From the NCBI GenBank assembly GCA_021730635.1, contig JAJNNC010000001.1, positions 310,001 to 374,000 on the forward strand: 64,000 nucleotides of DNA, in the 5' to 3' direction. Below, in pieces: positions 15,655 through 23,297 of the stretch. The notes below the pieces were generated by a model. It ran no database searches, was not told the origin of the DNA, and saw only the letters and a list, made by a program, of their open reading frames with translations. Origin of the DNA: Catalimonadaceae bacterium JC749. GTDB taxonomy: Bacteria; Bacteroidota; Bacteroidia; Cytophagales; Cyclobacteriaceae. The first letter of the stretch is position 1. Every line of letters starts with the position of its first letter. Position numbers and translations under genes: made by a program.

Positions 15655-18012
15655 TCATTCCAAAGTTTCTTCTTGCTCTTTTTCTACATTTTCTATGTTG
15701 CCCATAGAAGGGGGAAGACTGCTATCTTGGGCAGCCCATTGCTCATTGGGTTCAGGTCCCATTTCCAGCAACAGCTCACCGCCCTCCATGATTTCCTCAT
15801 GCCGCAGATAGCTTCTGTTCAGTAGCTCACCGTTCAGCAGAGCAGCCTGGATGTAGCGGTTCTCGCTGGACGTGTTGTGCGCTCTCACTAAAAAGGTTTT
15901 TCCGCCTTTTAAATTCAGGGTAACCTGATCAAATACCGGACTGCCAATGACATAGCAGGGTATACCTGGTGTGACAGGATAAAAACCCATCATACTGAAC
16001 ACCAACCAGGCCGACATTTGTCCGGCATCTTCATTTCCACTCAAACCACCGGGTGTAGCACTGTATTCTTCCTGTATGATGTCGCGCACTCTTTGCTGGG
16101 TTTTCCAGGGAGCGCCGGCGTAGGCATACAGATAGGCGGTTTGGTGTCCGGGTTCGTTGCCATGCCAGTAATAACGCTGCTCAAAGAGCGTATCTAATTT
16201 TTGTATGAATTTCTCTTTTCCACCCATCAGTTTTAATAACCCGGCTACATCCTGGGGTACATACCAGGTATATTGAAAAGGAGACCCTTCGGTGATAAAA
16301 CTGGCACGGGGTGCCACCGGATCAAAAGGTTCTATCCAGCGGCCATCGGCATAGCGTCCCCGCACGTAGCCTGTGAGCGAATCAAATACATAACGATAGT
16401 TTCTGGCTCTTTGGATCAGTGCCTGATAATCCGCTTCTTTTCCCAGTTCTTTAGCGACCTGTGCCAGTACAAAATCATCATAGGCGTACTCCAGGGTGCG
16501 GGATGCCTGTTCGTTCTGATGAAAAGAGTCCGGTACGGAATCTTCTAAAGGGATAAAATTATATTGCAGATAAGAGGTCAGGGCACGCCGCCCCTTTCCA
16601 CTACGATAGCTTTTTAGGTCCGTGTTAGGTTCAAAAGCGTTTTTTCGCATCATCTCATACGCCAGTTCCTCATCAACCGGTTTGATTCCTTTCATCCAGG
16701 CATCCCCAATCATGGCAATGGCATGGTCGCCGATCATGGCAGCCGTATAGCTGTTCCACGCAGGGAAAATAGGGAGCCAACCACCTTGTTGTGCCATCAC
16801 CAGCAGCGACTCTACCATATCGGCCGTCCGGTCCGGGTTGATGATCGTATGCAGCGGATGCACCGCTCGGAAAGTATCCCATAGGGAAAAGTCAGTGTAG
16901 TAGTTAAATTTATCCGCTTTATACACTTTTTTGCTATTGGCAAAACCCACATACACGCTATCCACATCACTAAAAAGGCGGGGCAGCATCATGGTATGAT
17001 ACAGCGCCGTATAGAACATGATCTTTTCTTCTTCACTTCCTCCTCCCACCTGGATTTTGTTCAGCGCCTCTTTCCAGGCCCGCTCGGAAGCTTTACGTAC
17101 CTGGAGAAAATTCCATCCGTTTATTTCAGTTTCAAGATTTTTCCGGGCCTGAGGAATACTGGTGAAAGAGGTACCTACTTTTACCTTGAGCGGCTTTCCC
17201 TTGGCAGCGGCCAATTGGACAAAAGCCCCTACTGACTGTCCGGAGGCTTCTATCTTCTGTTCTCCCTGCATAATTTCTTTTCCTTGCCAGAGGCCATAGG
17301 TTTCAAAAGGTTGTTCGAAACGGATTACAAAATAACCGCTAAAACCCGCGCTTTCTCCCCAGCCCTGATAGATTCTGTGCACCGGATTAAAACCAACAAT
17401 TTCGTTTCTTTCAGGAATGATCTCCACATAGCCTTCTCCCTCATCACTGTTAGGCTCTACAATGATATAGGTAGCTTCCTCAGTAGCAGGGGTGAACTGT
17501 AAAAAACCGGCCCGGCTGGTGGCTGTCATTTCAGCCTGTATCCGGTAATCGCTTAGCATGACAGCATAGTAGGAAGGTGTCACTTTTTCCCTGGTATGTG
17601 AGAATCGTGAGGCCCGTTCGACCGGATCTACTTTCAATTCTCCTTGCAAAGCCATAATGGTTACACTGCCATAATCCTGTGTACAGGAGCCGCTCATCCA
17701 ATGACTCCCTCGAAAACCTTGAATGCTGTCATCCTGGTAGTAATAGGGTGATAAGCATTTTTGCTCTGTAGCCCTTGTCTGGGGCGTCCATTGCGTCATC
17801 CCGAAAGGCATGCCAATGGCAGGAAAAGTCTGCCCTCGAAGTTCAGAGCCTGCTTCACTGTGCAGGCGCGCCGTTTCCGTAGTGCTGGGCGCTGTCCCTA
17901 TGAGGGGCCGTACATAAGCAAGCGGTGAGAGATTCATATTTCTGGACTTTTCAGAACAGGCGGAGAATAAGACCAGACACCCCAAAAAAGTGACAAACGT
18001 TTTGTGGATCAT
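15655..18012 (-). CDS. GH92 family glycosidase lipoprotein (alpha-mannosidase)
   Basis: A 785-residue protein with lipobox VLFSAC at about residues 14-19. It follows the GH92 plan: an N-terminal beta-sandwich (PLIGTAPSTTETAR, GMPFGMTQWTPQTR near 37-80) and a catalytic (alpha/alpha)6 domain with WDTFRAVHPL, the HGNEPGHQ motif carrying the catalytic acid Glu near residue 620, and GNEDAGQMSAW near 660. GH92 enzymes are calcium-dependent exo-alpha-mannosidases acting on N-glycans or mannans. It is exported and lipid-anchored. No SusCD pair or other mannan genes are adjacent. Confidence 0.93.
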   Translation of the reverse strand: MIHKTFVTFLGCLVLFSACSEKSRNMNLSPLAYVRPLIGTAPSTTETARLHSEAGSELRGQTFPAIGMPFGMTQWTPQTRATEQKCLSPYYYQDDSIQGFRGSHWMSGSCTQDYGSVTIMALQGELKVDPVERASRFSHTREKVTPSYYAVMLSDYRIQAEMTATSRAGFLQFTPATEEATYIIVEPNSDEGEGYVEIIPERNEIVGFNPVHRIYQGWGESAGFSGYFVIRFEQPFETYGLWQGKEIMQGEQKIEASGQSVGAFVQLAAAKGKPLKVKVGTSFTSIPQARKNLETEINGWNFLQVRKASERAWKEALNKIQVGGGSEEEKIMFYTALYHTMMLPRLFSDVDSVYVGFANSKKVYKADKFNYYTDFSLWDTFRAVHPLHTIINPDRTADMVESLLVMAQQGGWLPIFPAWNSYTAAMIGDHAIAMIGDAWMKGIKPVDEELAYEMMRKNAFEPNTDLKSYRSGKGRRALTSYLQYNFIPLEDSVPDSFHQNEQASRTLEYAYDDFVLAQVAKELGKEADYQALIQRARNYRYVFDSLTGYVRGRYADGRWIEPFDPVAPRASFITEGSPFQYTWYVPQDVAGLLKLMGGKEKFIQKLDTLFEQRYYWHGNEPGHQTAYLYAYAGAPWKTQQRVRDIIQEEYSATPGGLSGNEDAGQMSAWLVFSMMGFYPVTPGIPCYVIGSPVFDQVTLNLKGGKTFLVRAHNTSSENRYIQAALLNGELLNRSYLRHEEIMEGGELLLEMGPEPNEQWAAQDSSLPPSMGNIENVEKEQEETLE

Positions 18013-18114
18013 AAAAACAGATAATACAAAATTAATCTTTGTAATTTCAGGATTTGCAGGAAATTTACAAATTTAGAAAACATTCTGGTCACTCAATCAC
18101 AAATCATCCATTCT

Positions 18115-19302
18115 ATGAGCCGCTTTATCTGTATTATACTATTTGTCTTGTTCATCAACCAAAACGCTGTTGCCCAGCAATGGTATAAAGGCAATCTGCA
18201 TACACACTCCTATTGGAGCGACGGCGATGATTTTCCGGAGATGATCATGGGCTGGTATAAGTCACATGATTATGATTTTGTCGCCCTTTCCGATCATAAC
18301 ATTCTGGCCCAGGGTGAGAAATGGAAGCTGATTCCTAAGTCTTATGCCCATGAACAAGGTTTTGAGCGATACCTGGCTCAGTATGGCGACGATTGGGTAC
18401 AGTATAAAAAAGACACTGCCGGACGCACAGAGGTAAAGCTAAAAACACTGGAAGAATACGGCCCCCTCTTCGAGGAAGAAGGTAAATTTCTGATCATACC
18501 CTCTGAAGAAATCACAGATAGCTATGAGGATAAACCCATTCACATGAATGCGACCAACATCAAAGAACTGATTGAGCCTCAGGGTGGAAAGAGTGTAGCA
18601 GATGTGATGCAAAACAACCTTGATCAGGTGTATGCCCAGCGGAAACGCACCGGTCAGCCTATGTTCCCTCATATCAACCATCCCAATTTTGGCTGGGCCA
18701 TTACGGTGGAGGATATGATGCAACTGCAGGGAGAACGGTTCTTTGAGGTATACAACGGGCATCCGCTGGTCAATAATTATGGTGATTCCCTCAGGCCTGG
18801 CACCGAACAGATGTGGGATCAGTTACTCACCCACTATATCAAAGATGGTAAACCCTTGTTATACGGACTAGCTACCGACGATGCCCATAGCTATCATCTT
18901 TACAATAGTGAAAACAGCAATCCTGGCAGAGGCTGGGTCATGGTTCGGGCATCATCGCTCACCCCTGCTGCTCTGATAGAAGCCATGGAAAACGGAGATT
19001 TTTATGCCACTACGGGTGTGGTGCTGGAGGATATTCAATACAAAGCCGGTTTGTTAAGTCTTCAGATAGCCCCCGAAGAGGGTATAGACTATACGATACA
19101 ATTCTGGGGAAGCAAGCAGAATACAGGGATGGAAAAGGCGGGCATGCTGTTGAAAGAAGTAAAAGGGAAACAGGCCCAATACCAACTACAACGGGATGAT
19201 TTGTATGTGCGGGCTAAAATTATCTCTACCAAACCCAAAGAAAACCCTTATCAGGAAGGCGATGTGGAAACTGCCTGGACGCAGCCTGTCACATCGCCTT
19301 GA
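18115..19302 (+). CDS. secreted PHP-domain metal-dependent hydrolase (CehA/McbA-like)
   Basis: A 395-residue protein with a signal peptide (residues 1-20, ending AVAQ). The PHP domain starts at once: NLHTHSYWSDGD near residues 27-38 carries the HxH metal ligands, SDHN near 59-62 the next, and a histidine at HINHPNFGW near 185 and TDDAHSYH near 253 complete the site. Family members are trinuclear or dinuclear phosphoesterases or related hydrolases; the substrate here is unknown. Its 3' end abuts the convergent inositol oxygenase gene, 3 bases away. Confidence 0.85.
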   Translation: MSRFICIILFVLFINQNAVAQQWYKGNLHTHSYWSDGDDFPEMIMGWYKSHDYDFVALSDHNILAQGEKWKLIPKSYAHEQGFERYLAQYGDDWVQYKKDTAGRTEVKLKTLEEYGPLFEEEGKFLIIPSEEITDSYEDKPIHMNATNIKELIEPQGGKSVADVMQNNLDQVYAQRKRTGQPMFPHINHPNFGWAITVEDMMQLQGERFFEVYNGHPLVNNYGDSLRPGTEQMWDQLLTHYIKDGKPLLYGLATDDAHSYHLYNSENSNPGRGWVMVRASSLTPAALIEAMENGDFYATTGVVLEDIQYKAGLLSLQIAPEEGIDYTIQFWGSKQNTGMEKAGMLLKEVKGKQAQYQLQRDDLYVRAKIISTKPKENPYQEGDVETAWTQPVTSP

Positions 19303-19305
19303 ATA

Positions 19306-20178
19306 TTAAAATCGCACCTTCGCCGGAAAGTATTTGGCAATCAGGTCTTCATAATACGGACGCAGCTTTTCGGCATTGGGTGGCTCCGGACTCTTGGAGT
19401 ACAAATCGTAAGGGTTGAATTTGTTGACCCACTTAAACATGTCGCGGTCATGATCATCCATCAGGTAATCATACTCCCCTTCGCGGTGTGCCGGATAGAA
19501 AGAGTGGTAACGGATCATGTAAAGCGCTGGTTCGGGCAGGTAATCCTTCACCACATGGTATAGATATTCATCATGACCCCAGGAAAGATGTACATTTTTC
19601 AGACCGCAACCTTCTTCATAGACACCCAGCTTCTTTTGGTACTGCTCATTCTGAGAATCGGGGTTGTGCTGAAAAAACTCAGGATACACAATCTTATCAG
19701 AATACCGGCAACCTACCGGGAAAGTATCGCCTACGACAGCCCACTGTGGTTCTCCGAACAGACACAGAATCTTGCCCAGATCATGGATAAAACCTGTGAG
19801 CACAAACCAGTCAGGGTGCCCGTCGGCACGAATAGATTCAGAAGTCTGCAACAAATGTTGCAATTGAGAAAGGTCAATATCCGGATCGGAATCGTCTACC
19901 AGGTTATTCAGAAACTCGGCCGCTTCCCAGATAGACATTTCTTTGCGGTTCAGCCCCAGATATTCTTTTTCTTTGGCCCGGACAAAATCAAACGTCTGGT
20001 ACGTATGATTCAGCCGGTAGAATTCTCTTACGGTATCCCGGGCAGGATTATCATAATTGCGGTAATCTTCACGCTCTTTGGCAGATTGTACATTTTCTTC
20101 CGGATAACGGGACACTACAAAGTCTTCCCAATCTTCCAGACTTTTCAAAGGATTATTTTGATCTATTGATCTTTCCAT
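19306..20178 (-). CDS. myo-inositol oxygenase
   Basis: A 290-residue diiron oxygenase that splits myo-inositol to D-glucuronate. It has the HD-type metal ligands: [10 protein letters not shown] near residues 53-62, GFIHDLGK near 128-135 with the His-Asp pair, FPVGC and [11 protein letters not shown] (~151-168), SWGHDEYLY near 200-208 and [14 protein letters not shown] near 224-237. Length matches animal and bacterial MIOX. It lies 43 bases downstream of a glycerophosphodiester phosphodiesterase lipoprotein on the same strand, which could supply inositol from glycerophosphoinositol. No glucuronate catabolic genes are visible nearby. Confidence 0.93.
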   Translation of the reverse strand: MERSIDQNNPLKSLEDWEDFVVSRYPEENVQSAKEREDYRNYDNPARDTVREFYRLNHTYQTFDFVRAKEKEYLGLNRKEMSIWEAAEFLNNLVDDSDPDIDLSQLQHLLQTSESIRADGHPDWFVLTGFIHDLGKILCLFGEPQWAVVGDTFPVGCRYSDKIVYPEFFQHNPDSQNEQYQKKLGVYEEGCGLKNVHLSWGHDEYLYHVVKDYLPEPALYMIRYHSFYPAHREGEYDYLMDDHDRDMFKWVNKFNPYDLYSKSPEPPNAEKLRPYYEDLIAKYFPAKVRF

Positions 20179-20221
20179 AATGAAATGCAGTTATTTTTCA
20201 TAAAAATAGCAAACTCTATGC

Positions 20222-21100
20222 TTAAAACGTACTGTGGGGACTATTTTGTTTTTGTTCGGCCTGCAAAACCTCAAGATACAACTGGGGTTTGTCCAAATTG
20301 ACCTTGTCGGCCTGGGAATGAATAACAGCACGAAATTCTTCTGCTGTATTGCTGTTGGCGTAAGCCATGATTTCTATATCGTTTTCACGGCAGACCTTTA
20401 CCAGTTCGGGTGTAATTTCTGTCACGTTGCACTCTATGATCTGGGCATTGTATTTTTCTTTCGCTTCCAGCGCTTCTTCTGGCGAATGTGCGTTGACTTT
20501 CAGGTTAAAGTCTGGCGCCAGCTGACGAAACTCGCGGGTCATGGCAGGATTCCAAAACCAGAAGAAGGTATCCTGCTCCATCTGTAATTCCCGTATCATG
20601 GCGATGAGTTCCTCCAGATGGGCCGCTTTCACATCCAGGTATACTTTGGCTTTCCCTTTGATCCACTGCAAGTATTCTTTCAGGCGAGGCACTCTTTCTC
20701 CCTTATAATCTTCGCTGAACCAGCTTCCTGCATCCAGTTGATCTATGTAGCGGGATGTTCTGAGCCGTACGGGCCCCCATCCGTTGGTAGTGCGCCCCAA
20801 AGAAAAATCGTGCAATATATAATGCACCCCGTCCAGGCTGCGATGCACGTCAATTTCTACATAAGCCACTCCCAACTCAATGGCTTTCACTGCCGCCGCA
20901 AAGGTGTTTTCCGGTGCCAGATGGTTGGCCCCCCGGTGCACGACCACCTCGATAGGATGTTTTTCCAGCACGGCGGCAACCGCTGCTTTTTTAGGGACAT
21001 CCTGAGGCACATAGTCTTCAACATTGACTGTTGCAGGCTGGCAGCCTATCAACATCAGGACAAAGAAAACAATACTATAGCTTAAGCAGGGCTGCTTCAT
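20222..21100 (-). CDS. glycerophosphodiester phosphodiesterase family lipoprotein
   Basis: A 292-residue lipoprotein (lipobox MLIGC at about residues 16-20). The TIM-barrel GDPD domain shows VHRGANHLAPENTF near residues 53-66 with the catalytic His and Glu, VEIDVHRSLDG near 81-91 with the metal-binding Glu-Asp, and LHDFSLGRTTNG near 95-106 with the second catalytic His. It hydrolyses glycerophosphodiesters to glycerol 3-phosphate and an alcohol, outside the inner membrane. It is the first gene of a probable two-gene unit with inositol oxygenase. Confidence 0.9.
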   Translation of the reverse strand: MKQPCLSYSIVFFVLMLIGCQPATVNVEDYVPQDVPKKAAVAAVLEKHPIEVVVHRGANHLAPENTFAAAVKAIELGVAYVEIDVHRSLDGVHYILHDFSLGRTTNGWGPVRLRTSRYIDQLDAGSWFSEDYKGERVPRLKEYLQWIKGKAKVYLDVKAAHLEELIAMIRELQMEQDTFFWFWNPAMTREFRQLAPDFNLKVNAHSPEEALEAKEKYNAQIIECNVTEITPELVKVCRENDIEIMAYANSNTAEEFRAVIHSQADKVNLDKPQLYLEVLQAEQKQNSPHSTF

Positions 21101-21190
21101 AGATAAAAAATGTGTATTTCCGGGCCTGTGTCTCTGTCAATTCTTCTTTATGCCATACAGAGACATCAACGCACTTACCCGAAGATACAC

Positions 21191-21448
21191 CTATGTTTGT
21201 AAAAAAATATACTTCAATCCGAGCATCAGTTTAAATCCATCACCTTCATACCGGCGCTGCCCATAATTAGTATGCACACTGTACATAACACGCTGCTTCG
21301 CCGGATCAAAGCCATCCACATTGTATAACTCCTCGTTAATAATATTGTGATACCCGCCCCAGTCTTCGTTGATCAGGTTCAGAAAATTAAAGCAGTTGAT
21401 GTTGAAGATCAGGGACTGATTTCTGAAGTTCCTTTGAGTTAAAAAAGG
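21191..21448 (-). pseudogene. C-terminal remnant of a TonB-dependent outer-membrane receptor
   Basis: On the minus strand an 85-codon frame without a start codon, bounded upstream by TAA (21449-21451) and ending at TAG (21191-21193), reads like the last strands of an Oar-like TonB receptor: FNFLNLINEDWGGYHNI, then FDPAKQRVMYSVHTNYGQRR and a final aromatic-rich LMLGLKYIF. The rest of the 430-base gap 21101-21533 has no further receptor sequence that I can see, so this is a stub left by a deletion. Position and orientation place it between the phosphodiesterase gene and a small lipoprotein gene. Confidence 0.65.
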
Positions 21449-21470
21449 TTAATCCTGGAAAGGGTAAAAA

Positions 21471-21495
21471 TAAAAAAACCAGCCTTTGGCTGGTT
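21471..21495 (-). terminator. rho-independent terminator
   Basis: On the minus strand AACCAGCC-AAA-GGCTGGTT is an 8-base perfect stem followed by a run of T, placed 39 bases after the stop of the lipoprotein gene 21534-22028. Confidence 0.85.
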
Positions 21496-21533
21496 CACTC
21501 AGAATCGTTCAGAAAGACTCAGGGTGCTGTCTG

Positions 21534-22028
21534 TCAGAACCCCTGCTGCGCCTGTATGCGGTTGCTTTGTATCAAATTACCAGCACTTTCGATGGCATCC
21601 TGCGCCCTATTTTCTATTGACCCAAAATTACCTTCCGTAGCTGCTCTTACCTGGGTGATTACCTGATCCAACTGCTGTTGGGTATTTCTTAACTGTTGGA
21701 GGTTTCCCTGTGCAGTACCCGAGGCATTTGTCAATTTTTCTATCTCATATCCTACCAGCGTTTTCTGGCGGTTCAGGGTAGCCAGTAGAATTTTCTTATC
21801 CAGAAAATCAGCCCCTTGTAATTCCAGTGGGTCATTGTCCGTAAGATTTGTATTTTGCTGTAACTTCTCTTCCGGATACATGGCTTCCTGCTCGCTAGCG
21901 GTTTCTATCTCTTCCTGGGTATTGTTATCCTCATCCCCTCCGTTACCACCACATTGAGACAAAGTCAAAGAAGCCAATAGGGCAAGTACAAACAAACTGG
22001 TCTGTTTAAAAAATGTTACTGCTTTCAT
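21534..22028 (-). CDS. small coiled-coil lipoprotein
   Basis: A 164-residue protein with a signal sequence and lipobox (LTLSQC, Cys at about residue 26), an acidic linker (GGDEDNN, QEEIETASEQEA) and then a long, almost uninterrupted helical region rich in Gln and Asn (QLRNTQQQLDQVITQV) that should form a coiled coil. The family is unknown to me; the layout is like Lpp-type spacers or adhesin anchors. It has its own terminator and probably stands alone. Confidence 0.75.
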   Translation of the reverse strand: MKAVTFFKQTSLFVLALLASLTLSQCGGNGGDEDNNTQEEIETASEQEAMYPEEKLQQNTNLTDNDPLELQGADFLDKKILLATLNRQKTLVGYEIEKLTNASGTAQGNLQQLRNTQQQLDQVITQVRAATEGNFGSIENRAQDAIESAGNLIQSNRIQAQQGF

Positions 22029-22172
22029 AAGTACCTTTGCTTGATTAAGTTATTTATCATTAAAAACAAAGAAGCAGGGTGAGTGTTTTGGCACGAAATA
22101 ATTTGTGTTTTTGTTGGTTAAACTTAATGACAGCTATTTGTATCATACTAACTGAATTATACTTCTGATATC

Positions 22173-22751
22173 ATGATCATTTTATTGCTTTGGTCTGCTC
22201 TGGCAAGCGTAGGCAGCCTGATTTTCCAGTCTCCTGTCAATTATGTCAAAACGGAGGTCGGAGAAGGGATCACACTCAAAGTTCCTGAATCGTTTGCTCC
22301 CCTGCCGGATAACCTGATGGAACAGAAATACCTTTCTGCCAGAAAACCTATTGCCTTATATACCAACGAGAATCAGCAGGTAGACGTAGGCGTGAGTACC
22401 TCCAATGCCCGGTGGCAGGCCAATGATTTGCCGATGCTGCAAAGCTTTTACCGATCCAACATCATGGCTTTGTATGATGAAGTCGCTTTCAACAAAGAAG
22501 CCCTGGAAAAAGTCAATGGAAAAGATTTTGCTGTCTTTGAGTTTGTTTCTTTAGTACGCCCGGAGGAGGACGCCTTGACGGCGCAGCGGCCTATCAGAAA
22601 ATACACCTATATCCAATACACCATTCACAACGGTAAATCTTATGTGTTTACTTTCAACTGCCCTGCCGAACAACAAAGCCAGTGGCAGGAGGTCGCCAAA
22701 ACGATTATGGAGAGTGTAAAAATCAGCGATACGCCCCCACAGAATGAATAG
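22173..22751 (+). CDS. hypothetical exported protein, PsbP/DcrB-like fold
   Basis: A 192-residue protein with an N-terminal hydrophobic segment (residues 1-17) and one globular domain that begins GITLKVPESFAPLPDN and includes PIALYTNENQQVDVGVS and SYVFTFNCPAEQQSQWQEVA. This order of strands, with a final helix before VKIS, resembles the PsbP/DcrB-like fold, but I cannot name a family with confidence. It ends 6 bases before the TadA-like gene, so the two are probably co-transcribed. Confidence 0.65.
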   Translation: MIILLLWSALASVGSLIFQSPVNYVKTEVGEGITLKVPESFAPLPDNLMEQKYLSARKPIALYTNENQQVDVGVSTSNARWQANDLPMLQSFYRSNIMALYDEVAFNKEALEKVNGKDFAVFEFVSLVRPEEDALTAQRPIRKYTYIQYTIHNGKSYVFTFNCPAEQQSQWQEVAKTIMESVKISDTPPQNE

Positions 22752-22757
22752 TAAAGA

Positions 22758-23249
22758 ATGCTGCGCATTCTCATATCCGATCATTATAATGCTATTACCT
22801 TGAACATTTTTCAGAGAGACGATGCTTACTTCATGCGCATGGCCCTGCAGCAGGCACAGTATGCCATGGAAGAAGGTGAAGTGCCGGTGGGTGCCGTGGT
22901 CGTAGCTGATGGCCGTATCATTGCCAAAGCGTATAACCAGACAGAGAAGCTGCAAGACCCAACGGCCCATGCAGAAATGTTGGCCATGACTTCAGCTTTT
23001 CATTATCTGGGCGCTAAATACCTACCCGGCTGTACGTTGTACGTCACCTTAGAACCCTGCCTGATGTGCGCTGGCGCGCAATATTGGGCGCAAGTAGGCA
23101 CACTGGTCTACGGAGCCGACGATGTAGAAAGAGGATTTACCACTTATGGCATTTCGCCTTTACACCCTAAAACTAAAATAAAAAAAGGCATATTGGCTGA
23201 CGAATCCAGGAAGTTGATCCAGACATTTTTCCGTCAGTTAAGAAAGTGA
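22758..23249 (+). CDS. tadA: tRNA-specific adenosine deaminase TadA
   Basis: A 163-residue zinc deaminase. HAEMLAM near residues 75-81 (His and catalytic Glu) and PCLMC near 101-105 (two Cys ligands) form the site; VPVGAVVVADGRII is the usual start of the fold. It converts A34 to inosine in tRNA-Arg. The ATG at 22758 gives 14 residues more than usual; TTG at 22800 would give MNIFQRDDAYFMRMAL, which matches the normal N-terminus better, so the true start may be TTG. A general nucleoside deaminase is the alternative reading. Confidence 0.88.
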   Translation: MLRILISDHYNAITLNIFQRDDAYFMRMALQQAQYAMEEGEVPVGAVVVADGRIIAKAYNQTEKLQDPTAHAEMLAMTSAFHYLGAKYLPGCTLYVTLEPCLMCAGAQYWAQVGTLVYGADDVERGFTTYGISPLHPKTKIKKGILADESRKLIQTFFRQLRK

Positions 23250-23297
23250 GCCATAAAAGGCCTGCGCTGATCACTGTTTATTAGTTGACCACCCGTA

